Source: Acholeplasmatales bacterium (GTDB taxonomy: Bacteria; Bacillota_I; Bacilli_A; Acholeplasmatales; Anaeroplasmataceae). From it: a DNA stretch of 64,000 nucleotides. Position numbers and translations under genes: made by a program. The notes under the pieces are model-generated. The model searched no databases. It was not told the DNA's origin and saw only the letters and a list, made by a program, of their open reading frames with translations. Below are positions 1-8,613 of the stretch, in pieces. Positions within the stretch are counted from its first letter, which is position 1. Each line of letters starts with the position of its first letter. The DNA is taken from contig JAFSJY010000044.1 of assembly GCA_017449215.1 (NCBI GenBank), forward strand, positions 1-64,000, written 5' to 3'.

Positions 1-80
1 CACTAATATAGTTGAGTAATTCAAAAAAACTAATTTTCCATCTATATTACATAATTAAAATATAATAAATTTGTAAATTA

Positions 81-138
81 AAAAGGCTGTAAACCTTGAT
101 AATGAATTAAAATTCAAAACCTAGGTTTTTTCACAGCC
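81..138 (-). terminator. Terminator of the small membrane protein gene
   Basis: On the minus strand a stem (GGCTGT...GGTTT paired with AAACC..ACAGCC) is followed by a run of T. It lies just past the stop of the gene at 154-600. The arms are imperfect, so strength is uncertain. Confidence 0.6.
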
Positions 139-153
139 CCTAAATTCTTAAAA

Positions 154-600
154 CTATTCAGTTACTTCTGCATTTGGAGCATCTGGTTTGCACATAATTG
201 CGCCTACTAGGTAGAAGCCAGCTATTAATGCACTAATCCAGTTAATCCAGCCACCACGAGTAATAGCCCAAACATAATCAAGACATAATAATACGCCAAA
301 TACGATTGCGCCAATTCTCCATTTTCCATACATACTGCACTTTAATCCACATAATACTTCGAAGATTAGTAAGATAGAACCAATTACAACTGCAACATAA
401 ACAACGGCTTTAGCAAAAGAAACAGCAAAATCAATTTGTTCTGGAGTTGCTCCTGCCTTAACTGCTTCTTGTCTTGCAATCTCAACTGCACTTTCAAGGC
501 CAGTAATACTAATAATGATACCAACAACACCTAGCACTAACATTGCTATTGTAGCAATGAATAATAATAATGCATATTTGTTTGATTTTATTCTTTTCAT
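154..600 (-). CDS. Small four-helix membrane protein, unknown function
   Basis: A 148-residue protein with no recognised family. Four hydrophobic segments are visible: about residues 9-36, 57-85, 95-115 and 118-138, with a basic N-terminus (MKRIKSNK). It is therefore an integral membrane protein, and the acidic tail probably faces outside or ends in the cytoplasm. The start chosen is the ATG at 600 because AGGAGG lies nine bases upstream; an upstream in-frame start would add 12 residues but has no ribosome site. It has its own TATAAT promoter and terminator, so it is probably a single-gene unit. No catalytic motif is visible. Confidence 0.6.
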   Translation of the reverse strand: MKRIKSNKYALLLFIATIAMLVLGVVGIIISITGLESAVEIARQEAVKAGATPEQIDFAVSFAKAVVYVAVVIGSILLIFEVLCGLKCSMYGKWRIGAIVFGVLLCLDYVWAITRGGWINWISALIAGFYLVGAIMCKPDAPNAEVTE

Positions 601-621
601 CAAGATATCCTCCTGAAATTT

Positions 622-650
622 ATTATAACAAAGCAATCATTCCTAGTAAA
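622..650 (-). promoter_or_regulatory. Promoter of the small membrane protein gene
   Basis: TTTACT (645-650), a 17-base spacer and TATAAT (622-627) on the minus strand. The -35 box directly follows the T-run of the preceding gene's terminator. The predicted leader is very short, ending in AGGAGG. Confidence 0.5.
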
Positions 651-651
651 T

Positions 652-702
652 AAAAAAAGCTAGTAAAGTTCCAAATTAGTTGGGTTTGGTATAGCTTTTC
701 TT
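652..702 (-). terminator. Terminator of the diguanylate cyclase gene
   Basis: AAAAGCTA pairs with TAGCTTTTTTT, with an inner CCAAA/TTTGG pairing, and ends in a T-run. It overlaps the stop codon of the gene at 701-1810. Confidence 0.6.
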
Positions 703-1810
703 AATCTCTAAAATGACATTCCTTACCACTTGATAATGCCTTTTCTTTTTTAATTTTCTTATCATTATACATATTGTCATCTGCTCTTTTCAATGTATCT
801 AGGATACTATCATTTTCATTTAAAGCAAATCCAAATGCACAAGAATAGCCTGTAACATCCATTTTATCTTCCATAACAGAAATCATTACAGAAGCTTCCT
901 CTTCTGTAATAGGCTTAAAGAATAAGCCCATAAATTCATCTCCACCAATTCGATAAATTCTAAATCCAACTGTTGAAAATGCTTGTAAAACCATAGAAAT
1001 AATTTTTAGTGCATTATCGCCAGCCTCATGACCATATTTATCATTCATATATTTTAATTCATTCATATCGATAGATATCGCGCCATAAACCTTATAAGAT
1101 AATGCCTGTTCATAGCTTTGACGATTTAATAATCCTGTTAGTGGATCTAATGTTGCGATATGGATATATAGGAATATGAAATATAGTAATAAAGCCGCTG
1201 CGAATATTGGAGTAAAATCATCTGGCTTTTCAAATATTACAAGTAAAATAATTCCTAAAAAAGCCGCTACTGTAATAAATAATGAAATTCTTTGATCATT
1301 ATAAGAATATTTCTTTAAATAGAAAATATTATATGTAACAAAAACTATAAAATATATTCCAAATATAAAATATGGCCATAGTCTTAAAGGACCACCCATA
1401 TATAAGCTTACCTCTCCTGCTGGAACAAAATAAGCGATAAGCTTAGTCCATTGTGATGTTAAATAAAATGGAATACTTACTAATTCTGGTAACAATAAAA
1501 TAATTTTATATTTTAATGGAAGCTTCTTTCTAGAAGGAGATGCGATTGGAAGTAATGTGATAATTAATATTGGATATGAGATATATTTAAATGCGGTTAA
1601 AAAGAATCTTAAAATATATAAATTACTATAATCATGAGTATATAGCTCAACATTATGAACTATATTGATAACTAACAATAAAATAATAGCTATTCTAGCT
1701 CTTCTTTTTATTTCTTTACTTAAATGAACACTTATAAATAGAATTATAAATAATCCAATGATCTCAAATAACAACACATAGTTATCTAAGATATAATCTA
1801 AAAACCACAT
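701..1810 (-). CDS. Membrane-bound GGDEF diguanylate cyclase
   Basis: A 369-residue protein that probably makes cyclic di-GMP from two GTP. The first ~215 residues contain about six or seven hydrophobic helices (starting near 12, 40, 75, 100, 148, 175 and 200). The C-terminal GGDEF domain starts at DPLTGLLNR (222-230), and the active-site loop GGDEF is intact at 289-293. The usual inhibitory RxxD site, which lies five residues before GGDEF, is replaced by TVGF, so product feedback through that site is not expected. GGAGAT precedes the ATG. No c-di-GMP phosphodiesterase or receptor is recognised in the window. Confidence 0.85.
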   Translation of the reverse strand: MWFLDYILDNYVLLFEIIGLFIILFISVHLSKEIKRRARIAIILLLVINIVHNVELYTHDYSNLYILRFFLTAFKYISYPILIITLLPIASPSRKKLPLKYKIILLLPELVSIPFYLTSQWTKLIAYFVPAGEVSLYMGGPLRLWPYFIFGIYFIVFVTYNIFYLKKYSYNDQRISLFITVAAFLGIILLVIFEKPDDFTPIFAAALLLYFIFLYIHIATLDPLTGLLNRQSYEQALSYKVYGAISIDMNELKYMNDKYGHEAGDNALKIISMVLQAFSTVGFRIYRIGGDEFMGLFFKPITEEEASVMISVMEDKMDVTGYSCAFGFALNENDSILDTLKRADDNMYNDKKIKKEKALSSGKECHFRD

Positions 1811-1901
1811 AAAAATATCTCCAATTTTAGAAATCTACTTATATAATAACATTATTTATTAAAATAAATAAAACATTTTTAAAGAAAGTGTTTTAAAAAG
1901 A

Positions 1902-1926
1902 AAAGATAAGATTAAATCTTATCTTA
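1902..1926 (-). terminator. Terminator at the 3' end of holA
   Basis: A near-perfect AT-rich palindrome (AAGATAAGATT/AATCTTATCTT) followed by TTCTTTTT on the minus strand. It overlaps the holA stop codon and closes the rimM-trmD-malQ-holA unit. Confidence 0.6.
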
Positions 1927-2857
1927 AAAAGTATAATTGTATACCAAGCTCATAATCCATTTTGCCTGATTTAATATCTAAATCTAATTTAGTTAATAAA
2001 TCAATATTATTCTTGATATCAGCAATAGATTTAGTTTTAGCATCCTTAATCATATAATAAGCTACATTAGGCTTGACCTGGAATAGATTTGCTATCTCAT
2101 CCTGACTTACATTTGCCTTAGATAAATTATAAACATTATATAATTGCTGAAATTTATTTAATAGCATTGGAATTAAATTAGAGGCTGCGTTTATAGTTTT
2201 AAAATCTTCATAGATTTCAAATATTCTCTTCTTGTCTCCTCTTAATACTGCATTGGTTAATTCATAGCCCTTATCCTCTAAAGGCTTAGGGACCATCTTT
2301 AATACGTCTTCCTTTGTTATTTTCTTATCCTCATATTTATAGCATTTTAATATTTCAATTGAGGAATCAACAAATGTTAAATTATCACAATAGCTAATTA
2401 ATAATGATAATACATCATCATTAATTTCATAGCCATCCTCTGTAAATTTATTTTTAGCATATTCATCAAGAGGAACATTTCTAACCTTAATATCTATAAA
2501 TGACGCATATTTCTTTAATGAATTATAAATAGGACCACCCTTAGAATCATTAAAGTCATATCCTTCTGTTGAAATACCAATTAGTACATTAGTTGAATTA
2601 TAATCGGCCATTGATGTTAATAGCTCCTTAATAGCATTTTCAGATGCGTCCTTAAAAAGCTCTGCGCTTTTAACAACAATAACCTTAGGCTCATCAAATA
2701 AAGAAATTGTAGTAAGCTCATTAACAACATCATAAACAGAATCCTCATCAAGGTCATAATAAACCTCATCAAAGCTTCCCTTTATTCCCTTTTTTATTTC
2801 TTCAATTTTCTTTACTCCAACTGAATAATCATCAGTTGATAAAAAATAGCTTACCAC
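1919..2857 (-). CDS. holA: DNA polymerase III delta subunit
   Basis: A 312-residue clamp-loader subunit, slightly short for HolA (about 340). It opens the beta sliding clamp and, with delta' and tau/gamma, loads it onto primed DNA. The N-terminus (YFLSTDDYSVGVKKIEEIK), the SLFDEPKVIVVKSAELF segment near residue 52 and the C-terminal ELGIQLYFLR tail match the family. The start is GTG at 2857, with AAGGTGA upstream. It follows malQ by 11 bases and is the last gene of the unit. An adjacent malQ-holA pair looks incidental rather than functional. Confidence 0.88.
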   Translation of the reverse strand: MVSYFLSTDDYSVGVKKIEEIKKGIKGSFDEVYYDLDEDSVYDVVNELTTISLFDEPKVIVVKSAELFKDASENAIKELLTSMADYNSTNVLIGISTEGYDFNDSKGGPIYNSLKKYASFIDIKVRNVPLDEYAKNKFTEDGYEINDDVLSLLISYCDNLTFVDSSIEILKCYKYEDKKITKEDVLKMVPKPLEDKGYELTNAVLRGDKKRIFEIYEDFKTINAASNLIPMLLNKFQQLYNVYNLSKANVSQDEIANLFQVKPNVAYYMIKDAKTKSIADIKNNIDLLTKLDLDIKSGKMDYELGIQLYFLR

Positions 2858-2868
2858 AATTTCACCTT

Positions 2869-4335
2869 CTATCTGCCACTAGCCTTAGTTATTTCATTTA
2901 TATATTTTGCTAAATCATTGCTATAATCAAAATCTCTTGAAATATAGCTCCAATTTGAATTTGATACTGTAGATGGCAAATTCATTCTACCAATATCATC
3001 TGATAATCCTAAATAATCCTGAATAGGAATAATTACCATATCACAATCAGTCTTCATTGCATATTCAATAATTTTTAAATTAGGCTTATCTAAAAATTTA
3101 ATATTACATACATCATCAATTAGTTTTTTATAAAGCTTTGGCTGTTGATGATAAAAGCTCATTAATGTTTGATTATCATGAGTACCTGTATAGAATACAT
3201 TATTTTCCTTAAAGCCCTTCTTAATTGGAGCCTTCTTTCCATCTCCAAGTTCAAATTGGAAAATATTCATTCCAGGATATCCACACTTCTTTAATAGCTT
3301 AGTTACATCATCTGTTAAGAATCCTAAATTTTCCGCAACTATTCTAGCATTAGGAATAGCCTTATTTATTGCCTTAAATAAATCATATCCGGGGCCTACC
3401 TCCCAATGTCCATTTCTAGCAGTTGAATCTCCATATGGGATACTATAATATCCGGCAAAGCCTCTAAAATGATCTATTCTTAAAATATCATAAAGCTTAA
3501 AGGAATGCTTAACTCTTCTAACCCAGAATTTATATCCATCCTTCTTCATCTTAGCCCAGTCATATAATGGATTACCCCATAGCTGACCATCAGCTGAGAA
3601 AAAGTCAGGTGGGCATCCAGCAACACCCTTAGGCTTTAAATCCTCATCTAATTGAAAATCCTTAGGATTTGCCCAAACATCGGCTGAATCATATGCACAA
3701 TAAATTGGCATATCACCCATTATTGATATGCCGTTTTTATTAGCATATTTTTTTAATTTCATAAATTGCTTATAGAATAGGAATTGATAAAATTTAATTT
3801 CTCTAATTCTATCCTTTTTAAATTCCTCACATAGCCATTTTAAAGAATCCTTATTTCTTTTTCTTTCGTTGTCATACCATTCATACCAAGGTAAATTACC
3901 TTGCCATTCCTTTATGGCAACAAACATAGCATAATCATTTAGCCAATCATCATTATCCTTAATGAATTTTTCAAATTCATCCTCATAAATATCTGAATTT
4001 AAAAATGCTTTATGTAATAATGGATATTTATTGTTAAATAAATAATCATAATTTACTCTATTTGTTGGAAATGAAACAGGTAAATCAATCATTTCTAATA
4101 ATCCATCTTCAACTAGCATATCTAAATCAATGAAATATGGATTATAGGCAAAGGCACTTGTTGAAGAATATGGTGAATCACCATATGATGTTGGGCCTAT
4201 TGGTAAAATCTGCCAAATTTTTTGTCCTGATTTCTTTAAAAAATCAACAAAATCATAAGCACATTTACCTAATGTACCTACTCCATATTTTCCAGGAAGT
4301 GATGAAATATGAAGTAAAATTCCCGCTTCTTTCAT
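2869..4335 (-). CDS. malQ: 4-alpha-glucanotransferase (amylomaltase)
   Basis: A 488-residue GH77 enzyme that transfers alpha-1,4-glucan segments between maltooligosaccharides in the cytoplasm. Family marks are the N-terminal GILLHISSLPG and GVGTLG, the loop GDSPYSS, the nucleophile Asp in RIDHFRG, the acid/base Glu in VAENLG and the third acidic residue in GTHDNQT. Length is normal. The ATG overlaps the trmD stop by four bases (ATGA), and AGGAGG lies nine bases upstream, so translation is probably coupled. No glycogen phosphorylase or maltose transporter gene is nearby, so its substrate supply is encoded elsewhere. Confidence 0.93.
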   Translation of the reverse strand: MKEAGILLHISSLPGKYGVGTLGKCAYDFVDFLKKSGQKIWQILPIGPTSYGDSPYSSTSAFAYNPYFIDLDMLVEDGLLEMIDLPVSFPTNRVNYDYLFNNKYPLLHKAFLNSDIYEDEFEKFIKDNDDWLNDYAMFVAIKEWQGNLPWYEWYDNERKRNKDSLKWLCEEFKKDRIREIKFYQFLFYKQFMKLKKYANKNGISIMGDMPIYCAYDSADVWANPKDFQLDEDLKPKGVAGCPPDFFSADGQLWGNPLYDWAKMKKDGYKFWVRRVKHSFKLYDILRIDHFRGFAGYYSIPYGDSTARNGHWEVGPGYDLFKAINKAIPNARIVAENLGFLTDDVTKLLKKCGYPGMNIFQFELGDGKKAPIKKGFKENNVFYTGTHDNQTLMSFYHQQPKLYKKLIDDVCNIKFLDKPNLKIIEYAMKTDCDMVIIPIQDYLGLSDDIGRMNLPSTVSNSNWSYISRDFDYSNDLAKYINEITKASGR

Positions 4336-5060
4336 TCTAATCCTTCCTCCTTTTTTATTTCATTTAATAATTTGATTTCTTCTTTAGTAAATTCTCTATT
4401 TTCTAATAAATCTGGTCTTCTTAATAATGTTTTTCTTAAGGCTTCCTTTAAATGATATTCTCTAATAAGCTTATGATTACCATTTAATAAAACCTCTGGA
4501 ACAGATTTACCATTATATTCAATAGGTCTTGTATATTGAGGATATTCTAATAAGCCATAAGAAAATGAATCATCCTCATGTGATTCCTTTGTAATAGCAT
4601 CATCTAATAATCTAATAATAGAATCAGATATTGCCATAGCTGGTACCTCACCACCAGTTAATACAAAATCACCAATAGAGATTTCATCATCTACATAATC
4701 TCTTACTCTTTCATCAAAGCCCTCATAATGACCACAAATTAATATAATTTCTTCCTTTTTAGCGAATTCTAAGGCCATTTCTTGCTTATATGGTCTTCCC
4801 TGTGGTGTCATTAAGCATACATATGAATTATCGCTTCTATTAGCCTTTAAGGCTCTATCAATGACATCACATTTAATAACCATACCAGCTCCACCACCAC
4901 ATGGTGTATCATCTACATGGTTATGCTTATCATTGCTATAAGCTCTATAATCAATTAATTCAATTTCAACAACACCCTTATCTATAGATCTTTTAATAAT
5001 TGATTCAGATAAGAATCCACTAAACATATTAGGAAATAATGTTAATATTTTTATTTTCAA
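4332..5060 (-). CDS. trmD: tRNA (guanine-37-N1)-methyltransferase
   Basis: A 242-residue SPOUT-class enzyme that methylates G37 next to the anticodon, using S-adenosylmethionine, to prevent +1 frameshifting. The family start KIKILTLFPNMF, the VDDTPCGGGAGM loop, the CGHYEGFDERV knot motif and SIGDFVLTGGE are all present. The start is TTG at 5060, which restores the standard TrmD N-terminus; only a GAAGGG about 13 bases upstream could serve as ribosome site. It begins two bases after rimM and overlaps malQ by four bases. Confidence 0.95.
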   Translation of the reverse strand: MKIKILTLFPNMFSGFLSESIIKRSIDKGVVEIELIDYRAYSNDKHNHVDDTPCGGGAGMVIKCDVIDRALKANRSDNSYVCLMTPQGRPYKQEMALEFAKKEEIILICGHYEGFDERVRDYVDDEISIGDFVLTGGEVPAMAISDSIIRLLDDAITKESHEDDSFSYGLLEYPQYTRPIEYNGKSVPEVLLNGNHKLIREYHLKEALRKTLLRRPDLLENREFTKEEIKLLNEIKKEEGLE

Positions 5061-5062
5061 GA

Positions 5063-5557
5063 TTAAAACAACCCTTCAATTTCATCAATGATGATTGAAT
5101 CATCATTAACCTCTTTTATAAATTTTTCTTGGAAAGGAATTAATACATCCTTGTCATTATAATTTGTTACTAAATAATGGCATACTGGATATTCTCTAAT
5201 TTCCTTTACTACTCCTCTTAAATCACCGTTTTGATTTATTATCTTCTTACCTACTAAATCAGAATAATAATATTCATTATCATCTAATTCATTTACTCTA
5301 TCTAATTCAGATACATAAATATCTGTATTTCTATATTTTTCTACTAAATTAATATCCTCTAAATCCTTAAATGTAACTAATAAATGATCATCCTGATTAG
5401 ATACTGATTTTACATTAACCTCTATATATTCATCCTTGTAGAAAATATATAATCTACTATTTTTATAAAATCTATCAAAATCACTTAAATTTTTGACCTT
5501 TAAAGCACCTTTAAGCCCATGAGTTGTCATTATATGACCACATTTATAATAATTCAT
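5063..5557 (-). CDS. rimM: 16S rRNA processing and 30S maturation factor RimM
   Basis: A 164-residue factor that binds ribosomal protein S19 and helps mature the 30S head. The N-terminal beta-barrel begins YYKCGHIMTTHGLKGALKV; the C-terminal PRC barrel contains YYYSDLVGKK and PVCHYLVT, ending in VLIPF and a FIKEV segment. Length is typical. It heads the rimM-trmD-malQ-holA unit and seems to have its own promoter after the khpA terminator, although rpsP-khpA-rimM-trmD is the common Firmicutes order. Confidence 0.92.
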   Translation of the reverse strand: MNYYKCGHIMTTHGLKGALKVKNLSDFDRFYKNSRLYIFYKDEYIEVNVKSVSNQDDHLLVTFKDLEDINLVEKYRNTDIYVSELDRVNELDDNEYYYSDLVGKKIINQNGDLRGVVKEIREYPVCHYLVTNYNDKDVLIPFQEKFIKEVNDDSIIIDEIEGLF

Positions 5558-5592
5558 AAAACGGCAAAATCTCCTTTATCTATTATAGTTAA

Positions 5593-5621
5593 ATTATATA
5601 ACAATTTATATGAAATATAAA
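5593..5621 (-). promoter_or_regulatory. Possible rimM promoter
   Basis: TTTATA, 17 bases, then TATAAT on the minus strand, immediately after the T-run of the khpA terminator. A second TATAAT lies at 5582-5587. Highly AT-rich context, so moderate confidence. Confidence 0.4.
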
Positions 5622-5647
5622 CAAAAAAGAGGCTTATGCCTCTTTTA
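5622..5647 (-). terminator. Terminator after khpA
   Basis: AAAAGAGGC/GCCTCTTTTTT hairpin with a short ATAA loop, just past the khpA stop codon. Confidence 0.8.
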
Positions 5648-5650
5648 GAA

Positions 5651-5896
5651 CTATTTGCCATCGATATCTAGATGTATTCTTTTTCCTTCCTTAGAGGCAC
5701 CAGCATAAAGCACAGTTCTAATTGCTTTAGCTAGACTGCCACCCTTACCGATTACGCGGCCTAAATCAGAAGAATTTACTAAAACCTTATATTCAAGATT
5801 TTCTCCTTCTTCCTTAACCTTAATAATCTCAACATCCTCTGGATATGCAACTAAAGGAAGAATTAAGCTTTCAATTAACTCTTCAAACTTTATCAT
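5651..5896 (-). CDS. khpA: KH-domain RNA-binding protein KhpA
   Basis: An 81-residue single-KH protein (older name YlqC). The RNA-contact loop GKGG sits in the run GRVIGKGGSLAKAIR at about residues 46-60. In other Firmicutes KhpA pairs with KhpB and affects cell-wall synthesis and RNA metabolism. It lies 11 bases after rpsP with GAGGTG before the ATG, so the two are co-transcribed and end at the terminator at 5622. Confidence 0.92.
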   Translation of the reverse strand: MIKFEELIESLILPLVAYPEDVEIIKVKEEGENLEYKVLVNSSDLGRVIGKGGSLAKAIRTVLYAGASKEGKRIHLDIDGK

Positions 5897-5907
5897 AGCA
5901 ACACCTC

Positions 5908-6153
5908 TTACTTAGAGATAACGTTATTTGCTACTAAAATGTTCTTAACAGTAACTGTTGGTTGAGCACCCTTAGCAATCCATGCCTTGATTGCATCTGC
6001 ATTTAAAGTAACCTCAGCTGGGTTTGTCTTAGGATTATAAGTACCTAAAATCTCTAAGAACTTACCATCTCTTGGGCTTCTTGAATCTGCAGCAACAATA
6101 CGATATTTAGGAGCCTTGTGAGCACCAAATCTTTGTAATCTAATTTTAACCAT
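5908..6153 (-). CDS. rpsP: 30S ribosomal protein S16
   Basis: An 81-residue S16, a 30S assembly protein that binds 16S rRNA. The conserved start [32 protein letters not shown] and [10 protein letters not shown] are present. AAAGGAG precedes the ATG. It is the first gene of rpsP-khpA, driven by a near-consensus promoter at 6194-6221. The usual upstream gene ffh is not present; coaX lies there instead. Confidence 0.97.
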   Translation of the reverse strand: MVKIRLQRFGAHKAPKYRIVAADSRSPRDGKFLEILGTYNPKTNPAEVTLNADAIKAWIAKGAQPTVTVKNILVANNVISK

Positions 6154-6193
6154 AGTAATACTCTCCTTTGTCTATAATATTAATACGAGAAAT

Positions 6194-6221
6194 ATTATAT
6201 CATAATAAAATAGGCTGTCAA
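6194..6221 (-). promoter_or_regulatory. Consensus promoter of rpsP, with -35 in the coaX terminator
   Basis: A perfect TTGACA (6216-6221), a 16-base spacer and a perfect TATAAT (6194-6199). The TTGACA lies within the 3' arm of the coaX terminator hairpin. Confidence 0.85.
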
Positions 6222-6241
6222 GTATTTTTTCTTGACAGCTT
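6205..6241 (-). terminator. Terminator after coaX
   Basis: A nine-base-pair stem GCTGTCAAG/CTTGACAGC with an A-rich loop, followed by CTATTTTATT. The 3' arm contains the rpsP -35 hexamer. Confidence 0.7.
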
Positions 6242-6246
6242 TTAAA

Positions 6247-7011
6247 TTAATTATTTTTCTTATAAATATAATATAAACCCTTTAATAATAAATTCTCATC
6301 ATAAATAATATTATGCTTAGAATGCTTAATAACTAGCTTAGATAAACCACCTGTTGCGATAACAACATAGTCCTCACCTAATTCTTCCTTTATTCTATCA
6401 ATTAATCCATCAATTAAAGCAACATTACCATAGATGATACCACTTTTCATACAATCAATTGTATTCTTACCAATTAATACCTTAGGATCATCTAATGAAA
6501 TATAAGGTAATTGAGATGCATTAGATGATAAGGAATCTAATGATGTTTTTAATCCCGGAATAATCATACCACCGATATGATTCTTATTCTTATCAATAAC
6601 AGATATTGTAGTTGCTGTACCCATATCGATAATAATTGCAGGAACCTTATATTCCTCAATTACACATACAGCATCACATACTCTATCTGAGCCTAATGTT
6701 TGAGGATTATCAATTTTGATATTTAAGCCTGTTTTAATGCCAGGACCTATTACATAAGGCTTTTGATTTAATAAAGCCTTTAAAGCATTAAATATTTGAT
6801 TTGTTAATTCAGGTACTACTGATGATAAAATAGATCCTTCTATTTCAGTATCCTTTACCTTGAATACTGATAGCATTAATTTTAATTGAATTAAAAAATC
6901 CATATCAGTCTTTTTCTTATCAGTTGCTAGTCTAGCAGAATTAATAATATTTGTTTTATCTAATAAACCAACAACAATATTAGTATTTCCAATATCTACA
7001 GCTAATATCAT
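6247..7011 (-). CDS. coaX: Type III pantothenate kinase
   Basis: A 254-residue ASKHA-fold kinase that phosphorylates pantothenate, the first committed step of CoA synthesis. Phosphate-1 motif DIGNTNIVVG at residues 5-14, GSDRVCD near 104 and the phosphate-2 motif IDMGTATT near 129 are intact. Type III enzymes are not feedback inhibited by CoA. It is the last gene of the pan/coa operon, four bases after coaBC, with AAAGGAG inside the coaBC 3' end. Confidence 0.95.
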   Translation of the reverse strand: MILAVDIGNTNIVVGLLDKTNIINSARLATDKKKTDMDFLIQLKLMLSVFKVKDTEIEGSILSSVVPELTNQIFNALKALLNQKPYVIGPGIKTGLNIKIDNPQTLGSDRVCDAVCVIEEYKVPAIIIDMGTATTISVIDKNKNHIGGMIIPGLKTSLDSLSSNASQLPYISLDDPKVLIGKNTIDCMKSGIIYGNVALIDGLIDRIKEELGEDYVVIATGGLSKLVIKHSKHNIIYDENLLLKGLYYIYKKNN

Positions 7012-7015
7012 AATA

Positions 7016-8206
7016 TTAAAGCTCCTTTATCTCATCTAATATTAAATTAGATAAATCATTTTTAGTACCAAAAGGTAATTCCTTAATTTCATCCTTCTTT
7101 ATTAATGTAATCTTATTAGTATCTACACCAAAGCCAGTCTTATTCTCACTAATTGAATTAGCACAAATCATATCAGCATTCTTCTTTGCTAGCTTTTTCC
7201 TACTATTTTCAATTAAGTTCTCAGTTTCCATTGAGAATCCAATAAGCTTTTGATTATCCTTCTTATTTTCACCAACGAATTTTAATATATCATTAGTTCT
7301 ATTTAATTCTATTGATAAGTTATCATCACTCTTTTTAATCTTATTATTAGCTACATTAGCTGGTGTATAATCAGCTACTGCCGCACTCATAATAATATAA
7401 TCATTATTTTGATAATTATCCTTTACAGCATTAAACATATCTAAAGCTGAAATAGTATTAATAACATTAATACCATCATATGCTTTAACATTTGATGGAC
7501 CAGATACTAATGTTACATTAGCACCTCTTAAGTATGCATTATTAGCAATTGCATATCCCATCTTACCAGTTGAATGATTGGTAATATATCTAACAGGATC
7601 AATAGCCTCTCTTGTTGGGCCTGCAGTAATTAGGATATTCTTACCACATAAATCCTTAGGATAAGCTAAATGATATAAAATCTTATCTAGTAGGACCTCT
7701 TCACTTACTAGCTTACCTCTTCCTGTATCACCACATGCTAAATAGCCAACAGCTGGTTCTACTATTTCATATCCATAATCCTTTAATGCCTTTAAATTAT
7801 CCTGTAGAATTGGATTATCATACATATTTGTATTCATTGCAGGTGCTATAATTTTAGGACCTCTATTAAATGCAAATAATGTAGTTGTTAGCATATCATC
7901 GCAAATACCAGCTCTTATCTTACCAATAACATTAGCAGATGCTGGAGCTACCATAAATAAATCTGCTCTTTTAGCAAGTGATACATGCTCAACATTAAAT
8001 TCAAAATTTCTATCGAAAGTATCAACTAGGCATTTATTACCAGTTAATGTTTCAAATGTAATTGGGTTAATAAAGTTAGTAGCATTCTTAGTCATTATTA
8101 CATGAATCTCAGCATTTAGCTTTTTTAGCATTGAGCATAGATTTGCAATCTTATATGCCGCAATTGATCCAGTAACACCAATTGCTATTACCTTTCCTTT
8201 TAGCAT
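7016..8206 (-). CDS. coaBC: Bifunctional phosphopantothenoylcysteine synthetase/decarboxylase
   Basis: A 396-residue fusion. The N-terminal CoaC flavoprotein (about 1-185) has GVTGSIAAYK, the active-site His in EHVSLA, PAMNTNMY and the Cys lid loop ACGDTGRG. The C-terminal CoaB part (about 186-396) has ITAGPTREAIDPVRYITN and the KIKK lysine segment. Together they convert 4'-phosphopantothenate and cysteine to 4'-phosphopantetheine. AGGAGGTG precedes the ATG. It sits between panD and coaX. Confidence 0.96.
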   Translation of the reverse strand: MLKGKVIAIGVTGSIAAYKIANLCSMLKKLNAEIHVIMTKNATNFINPITFETLTGNKCLVDTFDRNFEFNVEHVSLAKRADLFMVAPASANVIGKIRAGICDDMLTTTLFAFNRGPKIIAPAMNTNMYDNPILQDNLKALKDYGYEIVEPAVGYLACGDTGRGKLVSEEVLLDKILYHLAYPKDLCGKNILITAGPTREAIDPVRYITNHSTGKMGYAIANNAYLRGANVTLVSGPSNVKAYDGINVINTISALDMFNAVKDNYQNNDYIIMSAAVADYTPANVANNKIKKSDDNLSIELNRTNDILKFVGENKKDNQKLIGFSMETENLIENSRKKLAKKNADMICANSISENKTGFGVDTNKITLIKKDEIKELPFGTKNDLSNLILDEIKEL

Positions 8207-8216
8207 AGGGCACCTC

Positions 8217-8609
8217 CTATTGATCGGCTAATTTACCATATTTTTCATAGAATGATTTTCTAATAATCTTATTGTTATCATCAACAAATAATACTGTAGG
8301 CTTTGTTTGCTTAGCCTCATGTATTTCTACTTCCTGATAAGACATAATAATTATCTTATCTCCAACATTAGAGCATAAAGCTGCGGCACCATTTAAGCAA
8401 ATAATACCAGAGCCTCTTTCACCCTTAATTGTATATGTTTCAAATCTAGCACCATTATTAACATCTACGATTTGAACCTTTTCATATTCGAACATACCAG
8501 ATTCATCTAATAAATTCTCATCTATTGTAATAGAACCAACATAATCGATGTCAGCCTCAGTTACAGTAGCTCTATGAATTTTGGATTTTAGCATTGTTAC
8601 TCTTGGCAT
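8217..8609 (-). CDS. panD: Aspartate 1-decarboxylase proenzyme
   Basis: A 130-residue pyruvoyl enzyme that makes beta-alanine from aspartate. The self-cleavage site Gly-Ser in YVGSIT (residues 25-26 with this start) and the substrate-binding [11 protein letters not shown] segment are intact; NGAAA follows near residue 75. The start chosen is the ATG at 8609 because GAGGA in the panC 3' end lies upstream and this gives the usual family N-terminus; a longer reading has no site. It begins four bases after panC. Confidence 0.95.
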   Translation of the reverse strand: MPRVTMLKSKIHRATVTEADIDYVGSITIDENLLDESGMFEYEKVQIVDVNNGARFETYTIKGERGSGIICLNGAAALCSNVGDKIIIMSYQEVEIHEAKQTKPTVLFVDDNNKIIRKSFYEKYGKLADQ

Positions 8610-8613
8610 CTTA

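Noticed and set aside
1-80. A gene at the left edge
   Set aside because: Only AT-rich sequence with stops in the frames examined; no coding signal.
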